From NCBI GenBank assembly GCA_004298155.1, contig SCRD01000009.1:1-59878 (forward strand): 59,878 nucleotides of DNA, in the 5' to 3' direction. The notes under the pieces were generated by a model. That model had not been told where the DNA came from. It saw only the letters and a program-made list of their open reading frames with translations, and did no database searches. The position numbers and the translations under genes were made by a program. This DNA comes from Acidobacteriota bacterium. Lineage in GTDB: Bacteria; Acidobacteriota; Terriglobia; UBA7540. Shown piece after piece: positions 1 to 8,073 of the stretch; positions within the stretch are counted from its first letter, which is position 1, and each line of letters starts with the position of its first letter.

Positions 1-255
1 GGAACCAACGCCCGTACCGGCGCCACCTATAACCTCCAGAACCTCTACGTCCACAACAACACCGTCACCCAGCAAACCGGCTACGCCGCAGGTATTGTGA
101 AGTCGTCAAAACTTGATAATTCAGTCTTTACTTCGTGGAACAATCGTTTTCTTAACAACACATACCATCTGGGATCGATGGCAGGGAAATTCTTTGAGTG
201 GCTGAATGCTGCGCAAACGCTTGCCGCATGGCAAGAACGCGGCGCTTCCAATTAA
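1..255 (+). CDS. Partial beta-helix-like surface protein (C-terminal end)
   Basis: The reading frame is open from the first base and ends at TAA 253-255, leaving the last 84 residues of a protein whose start lies outside the window. The text is rich in Asn, Thr and Ser with short repeating strands such as LYVHNNTV and SWNNRFLNNTY, which is the texture of a right-handed parallel beta-helix (pectate-lyase-like or surface repeat protein). It lies about 100 bases upstream of a polysaccharide deacetylase on the same strand, so it probably belongs to the exopolysaccharide cluster. The family assignment is an inference from composition only. Confidence 0.55.
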   Translation, partial: GTNARTGATYNLQNLYVHNNTVTQQTGYAAGIVKSSKLDNSVFTSWNNRFLNNTYHLGSMAGKFFEWLNAAQTLAAWQERGASN

Positions 256-361
256 TGTGGCCCTGCGTTGAAGGGAAAGTCCTTTTCATCCTCCCTGATT
301 GCGAATTCCGTGCCATTCGCCTACAGACAATCACTCTGTCAAGCCTGTTGAGAGGTTGGAT

Positions 362-1201
362 ATGATCACGTCAGCTAGAACCGTTGCCATTTCCCAGAAC
401 GTCGCAACACTTGACACTGGAAGCCCTATCCCCCGAATCGTCACAACGAGTTGGGACGACGGCGACCCCCGTGACTTCAGAGTGGCCGAATTACTCCATG
501 CGCACAACCTGCCGGCCACGTTTTATGTCCCAATCACCGGGCATCACGGAGCTCGCGCACTCGGGCGAACCGAATTAAAGACTCTCAATAACGAGGGTTT
601 TGAAATTGGCGGACACGGATTTTCACACCGCATCCTCCCTCAATGCCCGAGAAAGGTTGTCATTCAGGAAGTGGAAGCCTGCAAGCAGAGTCTCGAAGAC
701 ATTTTGGGAAAAGAAGTGCGAATGTTTGCTTACCCTCGGGGCCGTCACAGCAACGTAGCAGTCCGGTCTGTAAAACAGGCTGGGTATGCAGGCGCACGGA
801 CAACCGAGATGTTTTCCCTGGGGCTCCAGTTTGACCCCTACAGGATGCCCACTACCATCCACGTCTTCCCTCACTCCAAATCGGACTACATTCGGAATAT
901 GGCCAGAGCCGTTGATGTGGGGAGAGCGTGGAGATACCTGACCCAACTTTGGCAGGTCGAAAGCTGGGTCGAGCTGGCCAAAATCCTCTTTGATTCCATT
1001 CTTCGGGATAGTGGAGTCTTTCATCTTTATGGACATTCCTGGGAGATTGACGAATTGGGACTGTGGAAGGACCTCGAGGAACTTCTGAACTATGTTTCCA
1101 ATCGAAAAGACGTCCTCTATTTGTCGAATAGCGAAGCATTGGACTACCGAACTGCCAAGCACTTACTGCCTTTCAAGAATCGGTGCGCTCTGGAAGGATG
1201 A
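362..1201 (+). CDS. Polysaccharide deacetylase (NodB-homology, CE4 family)
   Basis: A 279-residue protein of the CE4 fold, which removes acetyl groups from N-acetylated sugars using a metal. The motifs appear in the usual order: TTSWDDGD (motif 1, Asp-Asp), GGHGFSHRIL (motif 2, the two metal-binding His), FAYPRGRHS (motif 3) and FHLYGHSWEID (motif 5, catalytic His). No signal peptide is seen, so it probably acts on a cytoplasmic or lipid-linked precursor. ATG 362 is preferred over the earlier start at 299 because AGAGG (351-355) sits 6 bases before it. The stop overlaps the start of the downstream glycosyltransferase as ATGA, which points to translational coupling. Confidence 0.88.
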   Translation: MITSARTVAISQNVATLDTGSPIPRIVTTSWDDGDPRDFRVAELLHAHNLPATFYVPITGHHGARALGRTELKTLNNEGFEIGGHGFSHRILPQCPRKVVIQEVEACKQSLEDILGKEVRMFAYPRGRHSNVAVRSVKQAGYAGARTTEMFSLGLQFDPYRMPTTIHVFPHSKSDYIRNMARAVDVGRAWRYLTQLWQVESWVELAKILFDSILRDSGVFHLYGHSWEIDELGLWKDLEELLNYVSNRKDVLYLSNSEALDYRTAKHLLPFKNRCALEG

Positions 1202-2457
1202 AAGTTCTTCTCGTACATAACGAGTATCAGCAGCCGGGCGGCGAAGATATTGTATTTCGGCTAGAGCGTCAGCTCCTCTCCAGCTTTGGACATCGCGTGC
1301 TGACGTATATGCGCTCCAATCAGGAAATCAAGTGTTATTCGAATCTTCAAAAATTGCTTCTGATCAGACAAATGATCTGGGCCAAGGATTCGCAACGAGA
1401 TATAGCCAGGATCATCAAGCTGGAGAAGCCTGACGTCGTGCATGTCCATAACACTTTTACGCAGATCTCACCCTCCATCTACGCCGAGTGCAGAAGAGCT
1501 GGAGTCCCAGTGGTACAAACCCTTCATAATTTTCGGTTGCTTTGCCCAGGCGCGACTTTTTACCGCAGCGGCCGCATTTGCGACGAATGTGTAACACACA
1601 GTCTGGGCCGCAGCATCTTGTACGGATGCTACCGAAACTCCCGGTTTGCGACAGCAGCCGTGGCCACCATGCTGGCGGCACATCGCGCACTTCAAACGTG
1701 GAGTCAAAACATTACAAGCTATATTGCCCTCACAGAATTTGCCCGGCAGCAGTTCATCAGAGGTGGACTTCCACCTGGGAAAATCCACGTGAAGCCCAAT
1801 TTCGCCGCTCCTGATCCAGGCCGGGGAACACACGGCGGTGGCTTTGCCATCTTTGTAGGGCGCTTGTCTCCGGAGAAAGGATTGCAAACGTTGCTCCACG
1901 CCTGGCGCCGCCTCAGGAATACGATTCCACTTCACATTGTGGGCGACGGCCCTTTGCGCGAGGAGTTGACGAAGTATGTCAAACAACAGGGCCTGTCGTC
2001 GGTCCGCTTCATGGGCCGCCTGGGCCGCGAGGAAACCCAGGAGGCCATCAAGGCGGCCCGTTTCCTCATTCTACCCAGCGTCTGCTTCGAGAATTTTCCG
2101 ATGACTATCGTGGAAGCTTTTGCCGCTGGGACACCCGTGATTTGCTCCCGCCTGGGCGCTATGCGTGAAATTGTGGCGCACCGGCACACCGGCCTTCATT
2201 TCGACCCGACCAGTGTCGAGCAACTCTCAGACACCGTTGCCTGGGGATGGGAGCACATTGCTCGCATGCAAGCAATGGGGAGAGCGGCGCGGCACGAGTT
2301 CGAACTTAAATATACGGCCGAAAAGAACTATTCGCTGCTGATGGATATTTACCGGCAAGCCTTGGAAAATCCGCCCAGAGAAGAGCATCGAGGCGATCAA
2401 GAAAACGAATTGCTTGCGGCGCCCAGCGCTCGCTCCCGTTCGGCCTGCACTTGCTAG
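1198..2457 (+). CDS. Glycosyltransferase family 4 (GT-B fold)
   Basis: A 419-residue GT-B retaining glycosyltransferase. The N-terminal half begins MKVLLVHNEYQQPGGED and contains VHVHNTFTQISPS. The C-terminal half carries the nucleotide-sugar binding signature FVGRLSPEKGLQTL and the GT4 ENFPMTIVEAFAAGTPVI segment with the E-x7-E pattern. A Cys-rich insertion (FRLLCPGATFYRSGRICDEC) is common in GT4 enzymes of exopolysaccharide clusters. ATG 1198 is chosen because it overlaps the deacetylase stop and opens with the canonical strand; a start at 1183 would add five residues. It probably adds one sugar to a lipid-linked oligosaccharide; donor and acceptor cannot be read from sequence. Confidence 0.9.
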   Translation: MKVLLVHNEYQQPGGEDIVFRLERQLLSSFGHRVLTYMRSNQEIKCYSNLQKLLLIRQMIWAKDSQRDIARIIKLEKPDVVHVHNTFTQISPSIYAECRRAGVPVVQTLHNFRLLCPGATFYRSGRICDECVTHSLGRSILYGCYRNSRFATAAVATMLAAHRALQTWSQNITSYIALTEFARQQFIRGGLPPGKIHVKPNFAAPDPGRGTHGGGFAIFVGRLSPEKGLQTLLHAWRRLRNTIPLHIVGDGPLREELTKYVKQQGLSSVRFMGRLGREETQEAIKAARFLILPSVCFENFPMTIVEAFAAGTPVICSRLGAMREIVAHRHTGLHFDPTSVEQLSDTVAWGWEHIARMQAMGRAARHEFELKYTAEKNYSLLMDIYRQALENPPREEHRGDQENELLAAPSARSRSACTC

Positions 2458-2486
2458 TCCCCACAACAACGGAGGCAAGAAACCAG

Positions 2487-3239
2487 ATGCCTGTCTTTCG
2501 TGTTCTTGGAGTTCCAGTCAACGCCATTCAAATTCCGGGAGTCATCGCGACCATGGAGGACTGGATCCGCAACAAGGGCGACACCCATTTTGTCGCGGTC
2601 ACAGGAATGCACGGTGTGGTAGAGGCACATCGTCACCCACCGTTCAAAAACATTTTGAACTCGGCAGACCTGGTAGTTCCTGACGGAATGCCGCTGGTAT
2701 GGATGGGGCGGTGGCACGGATTCATAATGCAGCGTCGCGTGTACGGCCCCGAGCTGATGGAAACATTCTTCAGGCAAACGGGCAACCGCTACAGCCACTT
2801 CTTCTATGGCGGAGCGAAAGGCGTGGCCGACGCACTGGCCCGCAAGATGCAGACCCAATACGGCATCAGAATCGCCGGCACGCTATCCCCGCCCTTCCGC
2901 AATTTGACCACGACAGAAGAGCTTGAAGTCGCAGGCAGAATTCAATCGGTCGCCCCCGACGTGCTTTGGGTGGGCCTGAGCACGCCCAAGCAGGAAAAGT
3001 GGATGTGGGCCTTTCATGACAAGGTCCGCGTACCCGTGATGGCGGGGGTTGGAGCCGCGTTTGATTTCCACACCGGAAGGGTCAGGCAAGCTCCTGTCTG
3101 GATGCGCGAACACGGCCTTGAGTGGTTCTTCAGGCTTGTCTCTGAGCCGCGCAGGCTCTGGCGGCGCTATCTGGTTTATGGATCGCAGTTTATCTGGAAC
3201 GTCAATCTTGAAATCCTCAAACTCAGAAAATTCAACTAG
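2487..3239 (+). CDS. WecG/TagA/CpsF-family glycosyltransferase (GT26)
   Basis: A 250-residue inverting glycosyltransferase of the WecG/TagA/CpsF family, which typically adds the second sugar (often ManNAc or a uronic acid derivative) to an undecaprenyl-diphosphate sugar. Family landmarks are VAVTGMHGVVEAHRHP, SADLVVPDGMPLVW (conserved Asp), LWVGLSTPKQEKW, GVGAAFDFHTG and the basic C-terminus beginning REHGLEWFFRL, which attaches to the membrane in this family. ATG 2487 is chosen because GGAGG (2471-2475) lies 11 bases upstream; an earlier in-frame TTG at 2451 would overlap the GT4 gene. The position between GT4 and the epimerase supports a role in repeat-unit assembly. Confidence 0.9.
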   Translation: MPVFRVLGVPVNAIQIPGVIATMEDWIRNKGDTHFVAVTGMHGVVEAHRHPPFKNILNSADLVVPDGMPLVWMGRWHGFIMQRRVYGPELMETFFRQTGNRYSHFFYGGAKGVADALARKMQTQYGIRIAGTLSPPFRNLTTTEELEVAGRIQSVAPDVLWVGLSTPKQEKWMWAFHDKVRVPVMAGVGAAFDFHTGRVRQAPVWMREHGLEWFFRLVSEPRRLWRRYLVYGSQFIWNVNLEILKLRKFN

Positions 3240-3257
3240 CCAACAAGGAGGCGCAAT

Positions 3258-4274
3258 ATGGACTGGAAAAAGTGTAATGTCTTGGTTACGGGTGGAGCTT
3301 CATTCATTGGCTCGACCCTGGTTGATGCCCTGCTAAAGAAGGGCGCAAGAGTCCGGGTGGTCGATGACTTGAGCAGCGGCAAGCTGGAAAACATCGCGAC
3401 CCACGTCATGAATCAGAAGGTAGATTTTATCGAAAACGACCTTCGTGAGCCCGGCGTTGCAGAAAAGGCCGTCAAAGGGACTGACGTCGTATTTCACCTT
3501 GCCGCAGACCATGGCGGCCGCGGCTACGTGGACCTGCATCAGGCGGCATGCGCGTCAAACCTTATGCTGGACGGCGTGATCTTCCGCGCCTGCCAGAAAG
3601 CGCATGTCGGCAAAGTGGTGTACGCTTCATCGGGTTGCGTATACCCCAACTACATCCAGACCGACCCGGACCAGGTCCTGTACCTTACCGAAGACATGGT
3701 CGGCCCCCCCTACGATGCGGACAATATGTACGGCTGGGCCAAGCTAATGGCTGAAATGACACTCCGCGCTTACTCCAGGGAATACGGTTTAAAGGCCGCA
3801 TCTTGCCGCTATTTCACGGTGTACGGCCCACGCGGCGTCGAAAATCATGCTGTCATTGCCATGATTGCGCGCGCCTTCGTCAAGCAAGACCCGTTTGTCG
3901 TTTGGGGCACCGGAGAGCAGATTCGAAACTGGACTTACATCGACGATATCGTCAACGGCACCATTCTGGCCGCTGAGAAAATTGACGACGGCACGGCCGT
4001 CAATCTCGGGACTATGGAGCGTATTCGCGTCATCGACGCAGCGAAAGAAATCCTGCGGTATATGGGACACGACGCCCGGGTTGAACCCCATCCGGAAATG
4101 CCGACAGGTCCCTACAATCGCGTGGCCGACAACTCCCTTGCCCGGAAACTGCTGGGATGGGAGCCCAAGGTGATGTTTATGGATGGCCTCCATCAGACGA
4201 TTGACTGGTACATTTCCGCCAGGGAGCAGGAACAGGTTGCCTCCACTTTGGAAGCGATGCTGACAGAAAGATAG
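3258..4274 (+). CDS. NAD-dependent sugar-nucleotide epimerase/dehydratase (extended SDR)
   Basis: A 338-residue extended short-chain dehydrogenase acting on nucleotide sugars. The Rossmann signature is LVTGGASFIGSTL (residues 9-21) followed by VDDLSSG. The active site shows YASSGCVYP (Ser at 124-125) and YGWAK (Tyr158, Lys162). The closest recognised style is UDP-glucose 4-epimerase or GDP-mannose 3,5-epimerase, but the substrate cannot be fixed. AAGGAGG at 3245-3251 is 6 bases from ATG 3258, a very strong ribosome site. It is the last recognised gene of the polysaccharide cluster in this window. Confidence 0.9.
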   Translation: MDWKKCNVLVTGGASFIGSTLVDALLKKGARVRVVDDLSSGKLENIATHVMNQKVDFIENDLREPGVAEKAVKGTDVVFHLAADHGGRGYVDLHQAACASNLMLDGVIFRACQKAHVGKVVYASSGCVYPNYIQTDPDQVLYLTEDMVGPPYDADNMYGWAKLMAEMTLRAYSREYGLKAASCRYFTVYGPRGVENHAVIAMIARAFVKQDPFVVWGTGEQIRNWTYIDDIVNGTILAAEKIDDGTAVNLGTMERIRVIDAAKEILRYMGHDARVEPHPEMPTGPYNRVADNSLARKLLGWEPKVMFMDGLHQTIDWYISAREQEQVASTLEAMLTER

Positions 4275-4289
4275 GTGGGCCCCATTGCT

Positions 4290-4318
4290 GGGAAGGTGGC
4301 GCCATAAGCCATCTTCCC
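4290..4318 (+). terminator. Hairpin after the epimerase gene, possible terminator
   Basis: GGGAAGGTGGC (4290-4300) and GCCATCTTCCC (4308-4318) can form an 11-bp stem with one G-U pair and a 7-base loop. It starts 16 bases after the epimerase stop, between two convergent genes. No T-run follows, so factor-independent termination is doubtful; it may only protect a 3' end. Confidence 0.4.
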
Positions 4319-4484
4319 TGGCTGATGGCATCGAACTTCCAGCTAGCCCTGGAGGTCGTTTCGTGTTTAACCTGAAGTGTGTTCCCTGCCTCTGTTTCGT
4401 ATCGCTCTTCAGTTCTTCCCGCCTAGGAATCCCGCCAACGTAACCCTCACCGACCTGTCACGTACACAACCCCCCAGCGTCCAC

Positions 4485-5936
4485 CTAATTGTGGATCAAC
4501 CGGATAGGGATAAATGACCCTCCTCCCGGACTGTTTACACCCGGAGGTGTCGACCCTGAACCGCCAGACCCACACCCTCCAACCTGCGCAATAACGGCAT
4601 TTATTGTGTCCACAGTAGAAGAGTGCAACGCATCTTGAACGAATATGCTCATATACCCCTGGACAGTCACCGTGCCTCCCCCCGAGGAGAGCGGCTGCCC
4701 ATCGTACAGCACGACGTTGACAAGTGAATCGCTCCCCGCCGAGGCTAAATCAAGCGTTTGGCCTGCGTTGTATCCGTATGGATTGTTGTAGCCCGCCACA
4801 AATGTGAAGGGCGATCCGGTAGTCGTGCAGGATGCCTGGGCCTGAGCGCCCGGCAGCGCGTACGGCGCGCAGAGATAATCCTGGCCATTGTTCAGGCCAT
4901 CGGGCAGGTTATTGACCACACCAGTGGCGGGACACTGGCCACTGCAACCACCCGTGCCGCAAGAGTGGATCAGGCAATCAATACCGGCGTCCGTGGGGCC
5001 AACCTTCTTGCCGTTCAGAGTATTGAGAGTACCCTGGCAGGCAACAGACCTTGGAGCACATTCTCTGATGTATTGGCTGTAATCCATGCCGCTCTGTGAG
5101 GTAAACGCAATTGTGTACCACTGGCTTGGCGCCCCACCATTGTCGTGAAGCACCCACGGCCCGCCGATATCACCACTCGTCGAGTCGCATTCTGTTCCGG
5201 TCCATACACAATCCTTCGGATGGACAGCTTCGCCCGTGCTGGGATCGACATAGTAGGACATATAATTGCCAGTGCCGAGCCCTCCCGCACAGTCGCCGTT
5301 TTGCAGGCCCGTCCCCGCGCACGGGCAGTTTGTGTTGGCTTCACCATTCCCCGAGGCAACTGGGAAGTTGGGGTCGCAGTTTGGGACAATGAAAGGCTTG
5401 ACGCAGCCCACGCCGACATTGGTACCGGTTCCCCCAGGGTTAAAAGCCTCTGCCGTGGCTGAGGCTGAAATGTTCATATAGTCGATACCGAAAATCTTGG
5501 CAAAAAATGTCGGCATGGCGTCAGTGTGGACTGAATCCCTGTAAACCGTGACAGTTATCTGTGGTTCCCCGCTCCCTCCGCTTGGAAGAACGTCGTGACT
5601 ATAATCAAATGTGGCGCCAACCGTCGTGGAGGCTGGGGCAAGCCCCATCACGGGATTTTGGGCTGCCACTGCAACGGCATTCTGCGTTGCCAGAGTCTCC
5701 GCCGGGCTGCCTGAAGCGCATCCGCCTGTGCTCGTGCAGCCGCTGTCACGAAACGCCTTCGCACCCGCCAGGGCTGCAGCATCTGCGGCGCGTTGGCATT
5801 GCACTCGCGCCAGATAACCTGCCACCAGGTCGATCGAGAGGGCGCACATTCCCAGCATCATCACCAGGGAAGCAGCGACGATAAGCAGCGTCACTCCCTT
5901 ATCATTTGAATCCAGTCTACTCATTCTGTGTTGCAT
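4485..5936 (-). CDS. TadG-like pilus-assembly protein, Cys-rich
   Basis: A 483-residue protein with an N-terminal Tad-type membrane segment (SLVMMLGMCALSIDLVAGYL, about residues 18-37) directly followed by QRAADAAALAGAKAF, the signature of TadE/TadG-like pseudopilins (PF13400 type). The rest is predicted to be extracytoplasmic, Gly/Ser/Thr-rich and unusually rich in Cys (for example VGCVKPFIVPNCDPNF and NCPCAG), suggesting disulfide stabilisation. No von Willebrand A motif was seen. It is the third gene of a minus-strand operon; only 18 bases separate it from the TadE-like gene upstream. It presumably works in tight-adherence (Flp) pilus assembly, but the main tad ATPase and secretin genes are not in the window. 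Confidence 0.82.
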   Translation of the reverse strand: MQHRMSRLDSNDKGVTLLIVAASLVMMLGMCALSIDLVAGYLARVQCQRAADAAALAGAKAFRDSGCTSTGGCASGSPAETLATQNAVAVAAQNPVMGLAPASTTVGATFDYSHDVLPSGGSGEPQITVTVYRDSVHTDAMPTFFAKIFGIDYMNISASATAEAFNPGGTGTNVGVGCVKPFIVPNCDPNFPVASGNGEANTNCPCAGTGLQNGDCAGGLGTGNYMSYYVDPSTGEAVHPKDCVWTGTECDSTSGDIGGPWVLHDNGGAPSQWYTIAFTSQSGMDYSQYIRECAPRSVACQGTLNTLNGKKVGPTDAGIDCLIHSCGTGGCSGQCPATGVVNNLPDGLNNGQDYLCAPYALPGAQAQASCTTTGSPFTFVAGYNNPYGYNAGQTLDLASAGSDSLVNVVLYDGQPLSSGGGTVTVQGYMSIFVQDALHSSTVDTINAVIAQVGGCGSGGSGSTPPGVNSPGGGSFIPIRLIHN

Positions 5937-5954
5937 CGTTTCCTCCCGGCAAAT

Positions 5955-6641
5955 CTACCGCGAGCTTGCGAGTGTAATGTTCTGCATGACGGCGTCGGAC
6001 GTAAATATGTACTGGCCGGTAGGGCCTGTCGCGCCCGGTAGCAGAAGGCCGATAATCCCGCCAAACATAAAATTGTACGGGTAAGAAAGGGTTACCTTTG
6101 TGCTTAGGATTGGGGAGGTTGCGTCATAGGGGTTCGGTGCCTGATATGCTTTGTAAATGACCAGCGTCACGTTATTGCACGAATACGTCCAAGTTAACAC
6201 GGGCGAGAACGTAGCTGTGGCTGTATTAAGGCATGCGCCCTGACTCAATCCGGCTGCTGACAGGTAATTCGCCACCGTGTTCGCCGTCGCCTGGACTGCG
6301 CATGGCGTCCCGCTGCCCGGAGAGTTAATGGTCCATGCAGTCGGGCAGCTTGAATCCGATAGGGGCGTGGAAGAAATGAGACGAGCGGCTTCTCGAGCAG
6401 CATTCGATGTTATGTGTGTGGTGTTGTAAGCACCGGCAAAATCAATAATACCCACAACTAGAACCAGCAGCAGAGGTAACGCCATGGCGAACTCAACAAG
6501 TTCTGAACCCTCTCTGTTCCGGAAGGTTGGCCGCAGGCGGCCATGGAGCGAAACTGCGCGCGCCGTGCGTCCCTCACCCGGTTCGGAAGCAACTGGTCGG
6601 TTATTCTTAATGATTTGCTGGCTCCAGGATGACCGTTTCAT
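5955..6641 (-). CDS. TadE-family pseudopilin
   Basis: A 228-residue protein with a positively charged leader (~45 residues), then GSELVEFAMALPLLLVLVVG and AGAYNTTHITSNAAREAARL, the TadE signature with the Glu of the pseudopilin N-terminus and the AAREAAR motif. A prepilin peptidase probably cuts near the Glu-containing segment. GAGGAG sits 8 bases before the ATG. It is the middle gene of the three-gene Tad operon: 36 bases after the first TadE gene and 18 before the TadG-like gene. It probably acts as a minor pseudopilin at the inner membrane. Confidence 0.88.
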   Translation of the reverse strand: MKRSSWSQQIIKNNRPVASEPGEGRTARAVSLHGRLRPTFRNREGSELVEFAMALPLLLVLVVGIIDFAGAYNTTHITSNAAREAARLISSTPLSDSSCPTAWTINSPGSGTPCAVQATANTVANYLSAAGLSQGACLNTATATFSPVLTWTYSCNNVTLVIYKAYQAPNPYDATSPILSTKVTLSYPYNFMFGGIIGLLLPGATGPTGQYIFTSDAVMQNITLASSR

Positions 6642-6677
6642 TTAGAAAGCTCCTCAAGCAGCCCTCAACCTCCAAGT

Positions 6678-7268
6678 TCAGGGGCAAGTCGGTTGGCCAG
6701 TCGAACCGTCGACAGGCTGATTTTCCATGCGCATCGTCACGCTCGTCGGAATGCTGATCGTGGAAGCGTTTAAGGACGTAAAGGGGATGGCGAGCTGGAG
6801 TGGGTACTCAAAGCTGACTTCTATTCCGCATTGCTGAGAGCTCGTGTCGCTCGTTGGATTCATCACCACAGCTTGCTGGCAAAAGGTCTGTTGAACCACA
6901 TTGTCGTTCGGGTCAAGATGCGATGCGAGAAGTGAGGGCGCAACGTAGTTTGTGAATTCGTAGGTAGGGTTTGAAATACAAGCCGGAGAACTGGTGGTTC
7001 CCGCAGAGGTATACGTCTCGGTCATCTGGTTTGCGGGGTTGCAGGTTGCGCAAGAGGGCAGAACAGCATAACGGGCCCCCTCTCGCGCGGCGCGTGTTAT
7101 TGTTTCGTAGACGTTGTAAGCCCGCCCCAGCCAGACAATCCCAAGGAGCAGCATCAGCAGTATCGGAATGACGAGAGCAGCTTCGATCAGTTCAGCGCCG
7201 GAATTCTCCCGACATTCTCTCATAAACCGGGTGTTGAGGCAGCCCGGGATGCCACGGAAAGCGACCAT
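6678..7268 (-). CDS. TadE-family pseudopilin (first gene of Tad operon)
   Basis: A 196-residue TadE-like pseudopilin. The N-terminus shows NSGAELIEAALVIPILLMLL followed by RAYNVYETITRAAREGARYA, the family's Glu-plus-hydrophobic helix and AAREGAR motif. The remainder is periplasmic and contains two Cys-containing loops (PSCATCNPAN and SPACISN). An AAGGGGAG stretch lies just before ATG 7268; a second in-frame ATG at 7223 lacks a ribosome site. It is first in the operon, and the nearest promoter-like sequence is about 500 bases upstream. Confidence 0.87.
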   Translation of the reverse strand: MVAFRGIPGCLNTRFMRECRENSGAELIEAALVIPILLMLLLGIVWLGRAYNVYETITRAAREGARYAVLPSCATCNPANQMTETYTSAGTTSSPACISNPTYEFTNYVAPSLLASHLDPNDNVVQQTFCQQAVVMNPTSDTSSQQCGIEVSFEYPLQLAIPFTSLNASTISIPTSVTMRMENQPVDGSTGQPTCP

Positions 7269-7778
7269 CTCCCCTTACCTTTCAGCTGGCCGGGAAGCAC
7301 GAAAAACAGGACTGATTTCGGGATGGCTAGTCTTAAAAACCACTCCCGAATGTGCAACCCAACTCGAGTGTCTCTGTTCGAGGCCTGGCGGAGAAAGAAG
7401 GAAAGGCGATAGCTCGCGATCATTATGAATAAAACGAGAGCGTGATGCTCGCACTTTCTCCGCTAAAAAGGCTCTCAACATTTTCGCCCTTACACGAACA
7501 AAGTCCTTATAAGAGCAATGATCAGATTCGCAACTCCAGGCGTTCTGCGGAACCGCAATGAACCTCAAAGGCTCACTTCGCTTCTTCGCATGAAAAACCA
7601 TCAGCCTGAGGCTACCTGGATCCACGAAGACACCTCCACACGCCAGGCGTCTCTGAGAAACTTGTTCGCGCCGACAAACCCCGCGGTCTGCCCCTGCAGG
7701 ACGTGAGTGGCTTGTGTACCCTTCTCGCAACGCAGCGGGCGGACACAATCCCAAATATATTTGAAGGTAGACACGCCC

Positions 7779-7806
7779 ACTATACATCTTGGTTTCCTTT
7801 CGTCAA
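7779..7806 (-). promoter_or_regulatory. Sigma-70-like promoter for the Tad operon
   Basis: Read on the minus strand: TTGACG (plus 7801-7806), a 16-base spacer, then TATAGT (plus 7779-7784). Both boxes are close to consensus. The expected start near 7772 would leave a roughly 500-base untranslated leader before the first TadE gene at 7268. Confidence 0.45.
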
Positions 7807-7821
7807 GTATTAATTTAATTG

Positions 7822-7837
7822 TTAACCGTTACGTTAA
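7822..7837. promoter_or_regulatory. Inverted repeat, candidate operator
   Basis: TTAAC (7822-7826) and GTTAA (7833-7837) form an inverted repeat in an AT-rich patch upstream of the Tad promoter and of the GH95-like gene. It contains the odd palindrome TAACCGTTA (7823-7831), which also occurs at 52862-52870. The style resembles LacI-family operators, but no cognate regulator is in the window. Confidence 0.25.
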
Positions 7838-8073
7838 TGACACCCAATCCTGATGGATCCAACCCTGTATTCTGTTTAGCCCGCACCGCCTCCGGAAGGA
7901 TGCATTCCAGCGGTTCCACATATTCATACATGTTTAGGGCAAGGGCATGGTGCCGCTCACCGCCCTAAGGGGTCCGAGTCCGCTCGACGTCATGCGGAGT
8001 CTCGTGCGGATCTGCTTCCGAATTGTCATTGCAGCGATACAGAAATTGCTGTATCTTTTTCCTTCCTTAACTC

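Larger units (their letters stand above)
7269..8073. other. 805-bp intergenic region between divergent Tad operon and GH95-like gene
   Basis: No convincing protein gene was found. One minus-strand frame (7275-7787) is open but has no recognisable motif. On the minus strand, a promoter-like pair at 7779-7806 would make a leader of about 500 bases for the Tad operon. An AT-rich stretch (about 7800-7845) with an inverted repeat is a candidate operator for either side. The leader contains several short hairpins but I recognise no riboswitch class. Confidence 0.6.

Noticed and set aside
7600-7720. Minus-strand GGTAGCCTCAGG...GATGG resembling the end of a c-di-GMP-I riboswitch
   Set aside because: The first half of the motif, including ACGCAAAGCC, is missing. 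Kept only as a reason to scan the leader.
7275-7787. Minus-strand 170-codon frame upstream of the Tad operon
   Set aside because: No motif, low-complexity Arg/Ser/Cys composition and it crosses the likely promoter.
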